A stretch of DNA of 49,929 nt from Anaerolineaceae bacterium. GTDB lineage: Bacteria; Chloroflexota; Anaerolineae; Aggregatilineales; Phototrophicaceae. The notes under the pieces are model-generated. The model made no database searches. It was not told the origin of the DNA and saw only the letters and a program-made list of their open reading frames with translations. Positions within the stretch are counted from its first letter, which is position 1; each line of letters begins with the position of its first letter. Of this stretch, positions 26,459 to 34,822 are shown one piece after another. The stretch lies in contig WGMX01000057.1 in assembly GCA_016124855.1 (NCBI GenBank), positions 1 to 49,929 of the forward strand, read 5' to 3'. The translations under genes were made by a program, and so were the position numbers.

Positions 26459-27850
26459 CTAGTTACGTTCTAGTGGCAGACCGTTTTGCATCCAATTCAA
26501 CGTTCCGCCAACGACGTTATAAACCGTGTCAAATCCTTTTTGTCCGAGCAAGGCTGCGGCAGATTGACTGCGTCCACCGCTGGCACAAATCACGGCGATA
26601 GGCTGCGCTGGGTTCAGTTCTTCGGCACGGCGTGCGAATTCGCCCAACGAAATCGAGCGCGCACCGGGCACATGGCCTTGTGCATATTCCCAAGACTCGC
26701 GCACATCTATGACCAGCAGTTGGTTGCTGTCCTTATCCAACAGTTCCTTCAATTCCATTGGTTCAATATCACGCACATCACCGCTGGTCGTCGGAAGTCC
26801 CAATGCTTCCCACTTACCAAGCGAATCAGCGAGATAACCGGCCACATTGTCGTAACCGACCCGCGCAAGGCTGTAGACCACGCGCTGATAATCATTTGTG
26901 TCGGCCAGCATAAGGATGACTGGCAAATCAGACGGCAGAACAAAACCCACACGGTTGCTCAGTTGGTTGTCTGCCTCAAGATGAACCGCGCCGGGGATGT
27001 GTTTTGCTTTGTATTCAGCTTTTGATCGTGTATCTAGTAACACGGCTCCGTGTCGAAATTCTTGCACAGCCTGTTGGATTCCGAGCGGGCGCAGCTTGAC
27101 TTCACCCAATGGACGCGGTCCCTGCCGGTTAATCTGCTTAATCCGTTTATGATTACCGGGTTGTTCTGGAAGATCACTAGTCGCAAAATCGATATAGGCC
27201 TCGCGGTCACGAACCTGAAGTGCCGGGTTATGATGACGCTCAAAACCGAGTGTCGAACTCAAGACTGAACCAATTGATTTGCCACACAGTGAACCTGCAC
27301 CGTGACCGGGCAGCACCATAACCCCATCAGCCAAAGTCAAGTATTCATTGTGCAGCGTATCGTGCATATGTCCCGCCAGCTCGCGGGCAGCCTCGATACC
27401 AACCAGATCAGGCCGACCAGCATCTCCCACAAATAAAGTATCCCCGGTTAAGGCCATCCATGGTTCTTCAGCACGGGTTTTGTCTACGACCAACAGCGTA
27501 ATACTTTCAGGGGTATGCCCCGGTGTGAACCGTACCCGAAGCTCTACATTGCCGAGGGTGATGACATCGCCACCTTTGAGTTTCTGGTGCGGAAATTCAG
27601 CTTGTGCAGCTTCATGAACATAGATTTCAGCCTCTGTTTGGGCTGCGAGGTCTGTGTTTCCGGAGACATGATCGGCATGCAAATGGGTTTCAATAATGTG
27701 CGTAATTTTCATGTGCCGTGCGGCGGCGGCGTCCACATACTTTTGAACATCGCGATCTGGATCCACCACTGCCGCGATACCAGCGCCTTCACACCCGACC
27801 AAGTAGGACGCACAGCCCAACCCGTCGATAAAAAACTGTTCTAGATACAT
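26459..27850 (-). CDS. Persulfide dioxygenase-rhodanese fusion (CstB-like)
   Basis: A 463-residue cytoplasmic enzyme. The metallo-beta-lactamase domain (about 1-245) has His56-x-His58-x-Asp60-His61 (THLHADH), TPGHTPES and TGDTLFVGD, the mono-iron site of ETHE1-type persulfide dioxygenases. Two rhodanese domains follow. The first (about 265-355) has no Cys at its active loop and looks catalytically dead. The second (about 365-460) has Cys422 in ICASGGRS. This is the CstB layout. Expected reaction: low-molecular-weight persulfide plus O2 to sulfite and/or thiosulfate. It lies 18 bp after the TauE exporter gene, which could remove the sulfite. Confidence 0.9.
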   Translation of the reverse strand: MYLEQFFIDGLGCASYLVGCEGAGIAAVVDPDRDVQKYVDAAAARHMKITHIIETHLHADHVSGNTDLAAQTEAEIYVHEAAQAEFPHQKLKGGDVITLGNVELRVRFTPGHTPESITLLVVDKTRAEEPWMALTGDTLFVGDAGRPDLVGIEAARELAGHMHDTLHNEYLTLADGVMVLPGHGAGSLCGKSIGSVLSSTLGFERHHNPALQVRDREAYIDFATSDLPEQPGNHKRIKQINRQGPRPLGEVKLRPLGIQQAVQEFRHGAVLLDTRSKAEYKAKHIPGAVHLEADNQLSNRVGFVLPSDLPVILMLADTNDYQRVVYSLARVGYDNVAGYLADSLGKWEALGLPTTSGDVRDIEPMELKELLDKDSNQLLVIDVRESWEYAQGHVPGARSISLGEFARRAEELNPAQPIAVICASGGRSQSAAALLGQKGFDTVYNVVGGTLNWMQNGLPLERN

Positions 27851-27868
27851 CGCTCATTCACTCCTACA

Positions 27869-28630
27869 CTACAGAATTTTGGGAAGGTTGTCATACAATA
27901 AGAAAACAGCTAACCCGATGACGAATAACGCAAACGCTTTACGCAGTAGACTGGCATCTAGGCGTTTACCCAAGCGTGCGCCGGCAAATGTACCGATGAT
28001 GCCGGTTGCGATAAAAATAAGAATGACAGGGATATCCAGAGTCATTCCGGTGAGATGCCCCAGAAAACCCGAAAGACTGTTCATGGTGATCACCACTAGG
28101 GATGTGCCAACTGCCTGATGCATGGGCATTCCCACCAGCATAACGAGCGCCGGAACAATCAAGAATCCACCACCGACTCCCAGAATCCCCGTCAGCAGCC
28201 CAACGCTTGCACCACCTATCAACACTTTCCAAAGTTTCAGATTATCCTTATGCTCTAATTGTTTAGTGGCGGACTTCTGCCGAACCAGCACGATACCTAC
28301 AATCAACATCAGAGCAGCAAAGGCCACCATCAACACATTGGGTGCAAACTGTTTGGATAATCCAGCAGCAAGATACGAGAAAATCATTCCCGTTCCGCCG
28401 AAAATGAGGGCGACATGCCAGTTCAATGTCCCCTGCGACCGGTGGAAAAATGCACCTAAGGCACTGTTCGCGCCGACAATTGCCAATGAGGTCGTCACCG
28501 CAACCTGTGGGGTTTGGCCTATAAGATACACAAGCGCGGGGACGGTCAGAATTGATCCACCGCCTCCCAGCAGCCCCAGCGACCCACCGATGCCAAATCC
28601 CAGCACGAGACTGAGAATTAAAGTAGGCAT
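27869..28630 (-). CDS. TauE/SafE family sulfite/anion exporter
   Basis: 253 residues with about seven to eight transmembrane helices and the family's repeated GGGGSxLxVPxL motif (LGGGGSILTVPALVYL and ILGVGGGFLIVPALVML), showing the internal duplication. Members export sulfite, sulfonates or organosulfur anions. Its first base is the last base of the preceding rhodanese stop, and the persulfide dioxygenase follows 18 bp later, so sulfite efflux is the most natural role. ATG 28630 has AAGGGT upstream. Confidence 0.9.
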   Translation of the reverse strand: MPTLILSLVLGFGIGGSLGLLGGGGSILTVPALVYLIGQTPQVAVTTSLAIVGANSALGAFFHRSQGTLNWHVALIFGGTGMIFSYLAAGLSKQFAPNVLMVAFAALMLIVGIVLVRQKSATKQLEHKDNLKLWKVLIGGASVGLLTGILGVGGGFLIVPALVMLVGMPMHQAVGTSLVVITMNSLSGFLGHLTGMTLDIPVILIFIATGIIGTFAGARLGKRLDASLLRKAFALFVIGLAVFLLYDNLPKIL

Positions 28631-28977
28631 TACTTACCCTTCTTGATCGGATAGCCTGCACGCTGCCAACCCGACATACCACCACGCAGATTCACGACAG
28701 TGAATCCTGCACCGGAAAGTTGTCCGGTAGCTGCACTGCTGCGCGCACCGGATGCACATACACACAAGATTTCCTTGTCTTTGGGCAGTTCGTTAACGCG
28801 ACGCCCCAATTCGTTCAATGGGATTAACTTGGCTCCGGCGATGTGTCCAGAACGATATTCATCCGGCTGGCGCACGTCGAGAATTAAGAGCGGTTCTTTA
28901 CTGTCGATCCGGGCTTTTGCTTCTTCCGTTGTGAGCGCGTTGGCACTGCTGCCGAAAAGTGATTTGAAGATATTCAT
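28630..28977 (-). CDS. Single-domain rhodanese
   Basis: 115 residues, one rhodanese domain after a short lead (FKSLFGSSANALTTEEAKARI). The active-site loop CASGARSS carries the persulfide-forming Cys (about residue 78), and the usual DVRQPDEYRSGHI precedes it. It would carry sulfane sulfur between partners. There is no signal peptide, so it is cytoplasmic. It is second in the six-gene operon, after the anchored rhodanese and before TauE. Confidence 0.92.
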   Translation of the reverse strand: MNIFKSLFGSSANALTTEEAKARIDSKEPLLILDVRQPDEYRSGHIAGAKLIPLNELGRRVNELPKDKEILCVCASGARSSAATGQLSGAGFTVVNLRGGMSGWQRAGYPIKKGK

Positions 28978-28999
28978 GTCTATTCCTTTTGGTTAAGCG

Positions 29000-29437
29000 T
29001 TATTCAATCGGGAGACCCTGTTCAGTCCAAGCATTGATTCCACCGAGGTCGTAAATCCGTGTATAGCCCGCGTTAGCCAAAATTTGAGCGGCTTTAGCGC
29101 TGCGGTTGCCACTGTGGCAGTAAACCACGACTGGTTCGGTTCGAGAGACTTCGTTTAAGCGTGTTTCCAGAGTATCAAGCGGGATATTGACCGCACCATG
29201 AATGTGTCCGGTCGCAAATTCATCTGGTGTCCGCACATCAACCAGCAAGTAGGCTATCTTGGCTTTCTCAAACTGAGATTGATAATCCGAAGGCGAAAGC
29301 TTTTGAGCCGCACTGGTTGTCCCACGGGATGAGGCTATTAGCGCAAAGGCCGCAATCAGCAGTGCGATTGCGACACCTGACATCGTCAGATACTTATTGC
29401 GTTGGCTAGACCGTTTCGGTTGACTTTGTTTTGACAT
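29000..29437 (-). CDS. Membrane-anchored rhodanese
   Basis: 145 residues. A hydrophobic helix (about 18-36, MSGVAIALLIAAFALIA) probably tethers it to the membrane with the rhodanese domain outside (about 48-145). The active loop is YCHSGNRSA with the catalytic Cys. DVRTPDEFATGHIHGAVNIP is well conserved. It is the first gene of the persulfide operon and faces the LysR gene across 120 bp. It could hand extracytoplasmic sulfane sulfur to the cytoplasmic rhodanese and dioxygenase; that route is inferred. Confidence 0.9.
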   Translation of the reverse strand: MSKQSQPKRSSQRNKYLTMSGVAIALLIAAFALIASSRGTTSAAQKLSPSDYQSQFEKAKIAYLLVDVRTPDEFATGHIHGAVNIPLDTLETRLNEVSRTEPVVVYCHSGNRSAKAAQILANAGYTRIYDLGGINAWTEQGLPIE

Positions 29438-29513
29438 TGATAGTCTGTCCTCGTTTATGCTGAACGGTATTACTCTAACCGCAATTACGGATGTCGAGTT
29501 AGACCGAATGACT

Positions 29514-29519
29514 TATAAT
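29514..29519 (+). promoter_or_regulatory. Candidate -10 element for the LysR gene
   Basis: A consensus TATAAT lies 39 bp before the LysR start and just upstream of the perfect palindrome at 29523. I find no good -35 hexamer at the right distance. Confidence 0.35.
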
Positions 29520-29522
29520 GTG

Positions 29523-29542
29523 CCATAAGTAAACACTTATGG
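29523..29542. promoter_or_regulatory. LysR-type operator candidate in the divergent promoter
   Basis: CCATAAGTAAACACTTATGG is a perfect 8-bp inverted repeat with a four-base centre, carrying the T-N11-A pattern of LysR boxes. It lies between the divergent rhodanese operon (start 29437) and LysR gene (start 29558), where a LysR regulator usually binds to control itself and its target operon. Confidence 0.62.
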
Positions 29543-29557
29543 CTTTGGGGTGAATGT

Positions 29558-30487
29558 ATGCTGGATCTTTATAAATTGCAGATATTTTCGGCGGTGGTGC
29601 AGGCAGGCAGTTTTAGCGCCGCCGCCGAACGCCTATACATCACCCAATCGGCAGTGAGCCAGCACATCAAGGAACTGGAATTAGGCTTGGGTAGACCGTT
29701 GTTTCAACGGGGATGGCGCGGGGTCAAGCTCACGCCGCACGGTGAAATTCTCAATCGCTATACCATTGAAATTTTCGAGTTGGTGGCTAAAGCCGAAAAT
29801 GCTCTAGTTGATGTGAACCAATTGACCAGCGGACGGATCAGCATCGGAGCGACCCCCGGCATAGCGATATACCTCGCTCCGGACTGGGTGCAGCACTTTA
29901 GATCCCATTATTCCCAGTTAACGGTTGTGTTACAAACGGGCGTCACGCCGCAAATTGTCAGCGATGTTTTAAGTCAGCGTTTAGATATTGGTTTCATCGA
30001 AGGGGAGTTGGATGATCACATCTCGCCCCATCTTTCCTCGTTAGTGTTAGAGGAAATTGAGCAGCAGGTCGTGGTCGGTTTCAAGCATCCGTTCTGGGAG
30101 CATGCGACGGTTGACATCGAAGACTTACGGGATCAATCCCTCATTGTGCGCGAAGCTAACAGCCAGTCGCGTGTCTGGTTGGAACAAAACCTCCACCGGC
30201 ACGATATTGAGCCGGTCATCGGCGCAGAATTTGACAACCTCGAATCGATGAAACGTGCTGTATCGCTCGGAAGATGTTTGGCAGTGCTGCCGCCTTATGT
30301 CGTCCAAACTGAAGTTGAGCAGCACCTGCTGCATATGATACCGATAACAGGCAAACCCTTAACCCGCAGCTTAAAGCTCATCTGGGATTCGAATGTCCCT
30401 TTTACGCCTATCACGCACGCTTTCTTAACTGAATTAGGCCACAGCTTTCCCGTGCTGAATGGGTTGCTAGAGCGGATTAGCGATTGA
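29558..30487 (+). CDS. LysR family transcriptional regulator
   Basis: 309 residues. An N-terminal winged helix (3-62, with SFSAAAERLYITQSAVSQHI) is joined by a linker helix to a periplasmic-binding-like effector domain (about 90-300). ATG 29558 follows GGGGTG. It is divergent from the persulfide operon, the classic arrangement for a regulator of its neighbour. CysB- and CysL-type relatives sense sulfur metabolites, so a sulfur-related ligand is likely but unproven. Confidence 0.92.
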   Translation: MLDLYKLQIFSAVVQAGSFSAAAERLYITQSAVSQHIKELELGLGRPLFQRGWRGVKLTPHGEILNRYTIEIFELVAKAENALVDVNQLTSGRISIGATPGIAIYLAPDWVQHFRSHYSQLTVVLQTGVTPQIVSDVLSQRLDIGFIEGELDDHISPHLSSLVLEEIEQQVVVGFKHPFWEHATVDIEDLRDQSLIVREANSQSRVWLEQNLHRHDIEPVIGAEFDNLESMKRAVSLGRCLAVLPPYVVQTEVEQHLLHMIPITGKPLTRSLKLIWDSNVPFTPITHAFLTELGHSFPVLNGLLERISD

Positions 30488-30670
30488 CCACCGTTTAGTT
30501 CATTCAAGAAGTATAAGAGAGAACTTCTATCTTCTGATTGTCTCCTAATGATGTAACCCTATTTTGCTGACAAACGTCATCTGCCTCCAAGATTGCCGAA
30601 AGAGCAAGGTAAAACATCCTGTCAAAAGGTTATTGATACGCATTATATCGCTATAAATGAGAGGGTTATC

Positions 30671-31102
30671 GTGTCTCCAATAACCGTACGTACAGAAAAA
30701 GGCTACCGAACTGCTATTCATATTCGCAATCATACGGTGATTGCTGACGAGCTGATTCAAGATGGCGGCACGGACACCGGTCCAACGCCGATGGAAATTC
30801 TTCTCGGAACGGTGGGAGCCTGTGTTGCAGTTACCACCAAAGCCTATGCCCAACGTAAATCATGGCCGCTTGAAGGGGTATCAGTTGAACTTGAAATGGA
30901 GCGTATCCGCCGCGAAGATTATCCTGACTATACCGGTGATGCGCCCTTTGTCCACGAGATTCGAGAGCACATCCTCTTTGAAGGCCCACTTACCGAGGAA
31001 CAACGATCTCGTTTGATGACAATCGCTGGTAAATGTCCGGTACATGTGACGCTTGCAAATCCGGTGTTCTTCGTCAGCCAAATTGCAGAAGAGATCAAAT
31101 AA
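30671..31102 (+). CDS. OsmC family protein
   Basis: About 143 residues with the OsmC/Ohr fold. The two conserved Cys are in GACVAV and GKCPVH, and the domain begins at about residue 5 (VRTEKGY). OsmC and Ohr reduce organic hydroperoxides with these Cys; some sulfur-context members act on persulfides. I prefer the GTG at 30671 with GAGGG five bases upstream; a longer in-frame start at 30593 adds 26 residues without homology or a ribosome site. It faces the tandem rhodanese gene and shares a terminator with it. Confidence 0.87.
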   Translation: MSPITVRTEKGYRTAIHIRNHTVIADELIQDGGTDTGPTPMEILLGTVGACVAVTTKAYAQRKSWPLEGVSVELEMERIRREDYPDYTGDAPFVHEIREHILFEGPLTEEQRSRLMTIAGKCPVHVTLANPVFFVSQIAEEIK

Positions 31103-31217
31103 CATCAAGGCCACTACCTTAACGATTGGCTTTGAAATTCGTGATAGGCGATGCTCGTAAATTGCGGGCATTGCACCTCGAAAGTCGAAGCTGCACAGGC
31201 TGAGCCAGATCACAACA

Positions 31218-31249
31218 AAAGACCTCATCACTAGATTGATGAGGTCTTT
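31218..31249. terminator. Bidirectional terminator
   Basis: AAAGACCTCATCA and TGATGAGGTCTTT form a perfect 13-bp stem with a six-base loop, with T-rich sequence on both strands. It lies between the convergent OsmC gene (ends 31102) and tandem rhodanese gene (ends 31276). Confidence 0.88.
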
Positions 31250-31275
31250 ATTTACATCCTTCTATGCAAAAGGGA

Positions 31276-32190
31276 TTATGCGGGTTTCACAATTGGCAAA
31301 CCGCCCTTAATCCAATTGTTGAAACCGCCGCCAATGCTGGTCACATCAGTGTATCCCAGCAGACGGAGGGCCGTCAGCGCCATAGCGCCCCGATGACCGA
31401 TAGTGCAGTAGACGATAATCGGTTGGCTCTTATCCGTCGGCAGCAAGGACACATCATCCAGTAAAGTCTTCACTGGAATATTAACCTGACCATCAATGTA
31501 ACCGGTGTCCTTCAATTCCTGTGCGCCACGTACATCAATGACAAACGGCTTCGGTTCTGTGCCCAGTGCTTTAAAAGCTGCCGTAGGTGAGGCAGCATAG
31601 AAACCATCCGGCATCGTACTTACAAATTCGTTGACCGCATCAAATAATACCGGGTCAAATTCCGGTAATTTTGCTTCGCTGACCGTCGGTGAGGCAGGTG
31701 TTCCCGATTCAACAGGCAGTCCCGCTGCTTTCCACGCTGTAAACCCGCCAAATATGCTGCGAACATTGGTATAACCAAGCAGATGCAACACTTCAGTCGC
31801 GATACCGCCCCGATGCCCGATGCCGCAATAGACAATAATCGGTTGGTCTTGAGCTGGAAGCTTGTCGAGATTATCAACGAGTGTGCGGAGAGGGATGAGC
31901 ACAGCACCAGCAATATAACCACCGTCACCCACTTCTTTTGCCTCACGCACATCAATCACGAACGGTTTGATGTCGCTGCTGAGTTCTTTTAAGACATTTT
32001 CAGGCTTAACCCCGTAAAAGTTATCCGGCAGATTTTGGAGATAATCAACCACGACGGGCTGAATGTCAAAGCTCACTGCGGTAGTAGGTTCCGCAGTCGC
32101 CTCCTGCGCGATGACTACTGCTCGCGTGCCGAGAACCAGAATCGCCATCAACATTAAACTAACAACTAAAATCCTTTTTGTGGTGTTCAT
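31276..32190 (-). CDS. Exported tandem-rhodanese protein
   Basis: About 304 residues. A signal peptide or anchor (1-28, KRILVVSLMLMAILVLGTRA) is followed by two rhodanese domains (about 45-165 and 185-300). Both keep the Cys loop (YCGIGHRGG and YCTIGHRGA) and DVR motifs, so both may be active. Each is preceded by a similar lead (about F..V...L..LPD.FY...P), evidence of duplication. I prefer ATG 32190, where the signal peptide begins; an upstream ATG at 32259 adds 23 residues without similarity. It should act in the extracytoplasmic space on thiosulfate or polysulfide. Confidence 0.87.
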   Translation of the reverse strand: MNTTKRILVVSLMLMAILVLGTRAVVIAQEATAEPTTAVSFDIQPVVVDYLQNLPDNFYGVKPENVLKELSSDIKPFVIDVREAKEVGDGGYIAGAVLIPLRTLVDNLDKLPAQDQPIIVYCGIGHRGGIATEVLHLLGYTNVRSIFGGFTAWKAAGLPVESGTPASPTVSEAKLPEFDPVLFDAVNEFVSTMPDGFYAASPTAAFKALGTEPKPFVIDVRGAQELKDTGYIDGQVNIPVKTLLDDVSLLPTDKSQPIIVYCTIGHRGAMALTALRLLGYTDVTSIGGGFNNWIKGGLPIVKPA

Positions 32191-32518
32191 TCTTTTACTT
32201 CTTTCTATAATACTTTTCGAACCCATACACATATATTTAGCATAGTGAGGAGTGTCCATCTCTCACAGTCAATTTGGTCACCCTCTCTGCACGACAAAAC
32301 TCATATGTCGCCCTATTTCTAGGAGAGAAATAAGGTATTTTGACGTGACTTCTCACACGATGATGGAGGGTTATTTGTTACTAGGCGATTTGTCCAGTTC
32401 ATTCGATAATGCTTATATGCGTATGAACGAAAATATGGAATATTGAGTAAAGCTGTTTGTTCAGGTACTTCGGTAGAAAAATGATTTTGATACTCGATCA
32501 AGTTGTACATCCTAGTGA
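32191..32518. other. Divergent intergenic region
   Basis: About 330 bp between the tandem rhodanese gene (minus) and the nonaheme cytochrome gene (plus). It holds the inverted repeat at 32312-32335 and AT-rich stretches. A 64-codon open frame at 32252-32446 has no recognisable domain and I do not call it. Confidence 0.5.
32312..32335. promoter_or_regulatory. Inverted repeat, possible operator or leader hairpin
   Basis: CCTATTTCT, then AGGAG, then AGAAATAAGG: the arms pair with one bulged base. It lies centrally between divergent sulfur and cytochrome genes and has no T-run, so an operator is more likely than a terminator. Confidence 0.4.
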
Positions 32519-33811
32519 ATGTCAATACGTCTAGTCATGAAATTACAATTTCCCCTTAAAATCACTGTTTCAACCAACCTCATGCTGCTGCTCAGTGGAG
32601 TAGGATTAATGCTGGCGGGTGTGTTGCTCATGTTCCAGAAGCCCATCCGCGAAATGACACCGACTTTGACCGGAAAACCGGAGCGCTGTTTAAGTTGTCA
32701 CGTAGGCATCGAACCAGTTAGCGTGTCCCATCCAACCGAGAAATTCGGCTGCGTGTCTTGTCATGGTGGGGATGCGATGGCGCTCGATGGTGATGCTGCC
32801 CACAGCGGAATGGTTCGCAATCCGAGCACGTTGGATGTAGCACAACAGTATTGTGGAGATTGCCACGCCGGGCAGATTTACTTTGTTCAGCACAGTATCA
32901 TGACAACCTACAGCGGCGCGATTACTCTGGTGCGCAGGGCATTCGGTTCTCAATCGGATGCTGCGGCACTGTACGCGGTTCATCAAATTGACAACTTAAA
33001 AGCCTTCTTTCCCGAAGCAAATGAGCCCCAACCCGTTAAAGATTTTGCAGCGAACTGCCTGAATTGTCATATCGACGGCCAATCGCTGGAAGCGGACTAC
33101 TTTCATCGAAGCACGGGCTGTGCCAGCTGCCACGTCTTATACAGCGAAACTGGATTTTATGAGGGCGGCGATCCGACCATACCCAGAGATCAAATAGGCT
33201 ATCCACAGAAGCATCAATTCACCACCGCAATCCCCTATACTCAATGCAATCATTGTCATAATCGGGGCAATTATGATCTTCGTAGCATGACCTTCGTGCC
33301 GCGTTCCGATATTCCTGCATCTCAACCGCTTACCGGACAAGCCAAGCGTTTGCACGACTATTACCAACCCATCGGCGAATTCACACAATGTGAATGGGAA
33401 CTCGATTGCATTGACTGTCATACGTCTCTTGAAATTATGGGGGACGGAGTCTTGCATAACAACCGCAGCGAAGCACAGTACGTCCAGTGTTCCACCTGTC
33501 ATGGAACATTAGACTCGCCACCACTTGAACACACGGTTCAATACGAATCCGAACTGGCGATGACCCGCGCCAATTTGAATCCTTTAGTAGATTTACAGGT
33601 GGGCGATTTAATCCTCAAAACGAGCCGAAATGAACCGCTGTATAACATCCGTAAGTTGCAGGATCAATGGACTTTGACCACTAAAGTGGATGGGACAAAC
33701 TATGTCTTGCCTCTGGTACAGGGATCACAATGCCAACAAAAACCGGATCAACAAGCCAGTAGTTATTGTCATCAATGTCACGCAGTTGACAGAAACGCGC
33801 CCATACCATGA
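32519..33811 (+). CDS. Nonaheme membrane-anchored cytochrome c
   Basis: 430 residues. An N-terminal anchor (about 20-40, NLMLLLSGVGLMLAGVLLM) precedes nine CxxCH haem sites: CLSCH, CVSCH, CGDCH, CLNCH, CASCH, CNHCH, CIDCH, CSTCH and CHQCH. Many other His residues could be distal ligands. The spacing does not match an octahaem reductase I know, so it is probably an electron conduit or a novel reductase. It overlaps the Rieske-like gene by 4 bases and heads a four-gene operon ending with MobA. The start at 32519 lacks a strong ribosome site; ATG 32537 is an alternative. Confidence 0.87.
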   Translation: MSIRLVMKLQFPLKITVSTNLMLLLSGVGLMLAGVLLMFQKPIREMTPTLTGKPERCLSCHVGIEPVSVSHPTEKFGCVSCHGGDAMALDGDAAHSGMVRNPSTLDVAQQYCGDCHAGQIYFVQHSIMTTYSGAITLVRRAFGSQSDAAALYAVHQIDNLKAFFPEANEPQPVKDFAANCLNCHIDGQSLEADYFHRSTGCASCHVLYSETGFYEGGDPTIPRDQIGYPQKHQFTTAIPYTQCNHCHNRGNYDLRSMTFVPRSDIPASQPLTGQAKRLHDYYQPIGEFTQCEWELDCIDCHTSLEIMGDGVLHNNRSEAQYVQCSTCHGTLDSPPLEHTVQYESELAMTRANLNPLVDLQVGDLILKTSRNEPLYNIRKLQDQWTLTTKVDGTNYVLPLVQGSQCQQKPDQQASSYCHQCHAVDRNAPIP

Positions 33812-34212
33812 ACCGACGTGATTTTCTCACAATTCCCAACGAGGGCACTGTTAAACCCAAAGTGGTGAAGCGTAACCTACCGATCGTTTCGGCATCAACA
33901 ACCGGTTATCCGCGCGACTATGTCCGTCACAGTTGGGTCTTAATTGAGGACGCTCATGCGTGGCTTGTGCGGGACGCGTTGGGTTTCTATGCAGTTGATG
34001 CCTCGTGTTCCCATCTTGGCTGTATGATCGTATTTGACGAAGACAGCTTTAGCTGTCCCTGCCACAATAGTATTTTTACGACCGAAGGTACTCCTGTTTC
34101 AGGCCCGGCGCGGCATTCGCTCCGTTTCCTGATGGTGGATTTGGATGACGACGGCAAATTGATGATCCGGCGTGATCGGACAGTATCAGCCGATGATCGG
34201 TTTATAGCATAA
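33808..34212 (+). CDS. Small Rieske-type 2Fe-2S protein
   Basis: 134 residues with a Rieske fold. The ligands are in CSHLGC and CPCHNSIF (about residues 67-91), including the disulfide Cys of bc-type Rieske proteins. The N-terminus keeps MNRRDFLT, resembling a twin-arginine start, but no hydrophobic stretch follows. It therefore looks like a Tat signal that lost its h-region, and the protein may be cytoplasmic or partner-exported. It overlaps the nonaheme gene by 4 bases, suggesting a pair. It is not a duplicate of the Rieske gene at 20388, which has a normal anchor. Confidence 0.87.
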   Translation: MNRRDFLTIPNEGTVKPKVVKRNLPIVSASTTGYPRDYVRHSWVLIEDAHAWLVRDALGFYAVDASCSHLGCMIVFDEDSFSCPCHNSIFTTEGTPVSGPARHSLRFLMVDLDDDGKLMIRRDRTVSADDRFIA

Positions 34213-34222
34213 AGGATCGAAT

Positions 34223-34822
34223 ATGGCCGGGATTCAACCGTTTTTAGAGCAGGCTTTGGCTTTACATGACCATCTTTGTCCGCGACAGATTCTCGGTATC
34301 CGTATTGGACTTTATGCCGCCGAGCTCTTGAATTTGTCACTGCCACAGTCCGACAAGCGGTTATACACACTGGTTGAAACAGATGGCTGTTTCGCGGATG
34401 GAGTTTCCGTCGCGACCGGCTGCTGGATGGGACACCGGACGATGCGACTGATGGACTATGGCAAGGTTGCCGCCACCTTTTATGATACCCAGACCGAACG
34501 CGCCTTCCGTATCTGGCCGCATCCCAAGGCACGTCAGACGGCGGTCTGCCTTGCACCCACTGCCGGAGGACACTGGCAAAGCCAGCTCGAAGCCTACCAG
34601 ATCATGACCAACGATGATCTGCTCTGCGCCTCAGCAGTTCAGTTAAATCTGTCCATGAAGGCGTTGATAAGCCGCCCCGGTGTTCGTACGATTTGTTCGG
34701 TGTGTGGAGAGGAAATATTGAACGAACGCGAACGAATTATTGATGGGCAAATTCTGTGTCAATCTTGCGCCGAAGAAAGTTACTATCAACCGTTGGAACC
34801 TATTCTGGCGCACTCATCATGA
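34223..34822 (+). CDS. FmdE family protein with C-terminal zinc finger
   Basis: 199 residues. The FmdE domain (about 5-140) has its hallmarks HDHLCPRQILGIRIG and ETDGCFADGVSVATGC. A C-terminal CxxC...CxxC zinc finger (CSVCGEEI ... CQSCAEE) is common in this family. FmdE was named after a formylmethanofuran dehydrogenase operon but is not a catalytic subunit; in many bacteria it sits beside molybdoenzyme genes. Here MobA overlaps its end and a molybdoenzyme operon is convergent, supporting a molybdenum-cofactor role, exact function unknown. AAGGA precedes ATG 34223. Confidence 0.87.
   Translation: MAGIQPFLEQALALHDHLCPRQILGIRIGLYAAELLNLSLPQSDKRLYTLVETDGCFADGVSVATGCWMGHRTMRLMDYGKVAATFYDTQTERAFRIWPHPKARQTAVCLAPTAGGHWQSQLEAYQIMTNDDLLCASAVQLNLSMKALISRPGVRTICSVCGEEILNERERIIDGQILCQSCAEESYYQPLEPILAHSS

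Noticed and set aside
32252..32446. Small gene in the divergent cytochrome/rhodanese region
   Set aside because: No ribosome site, no domain, and it overlaps the inverted repeat that looks regulatory.
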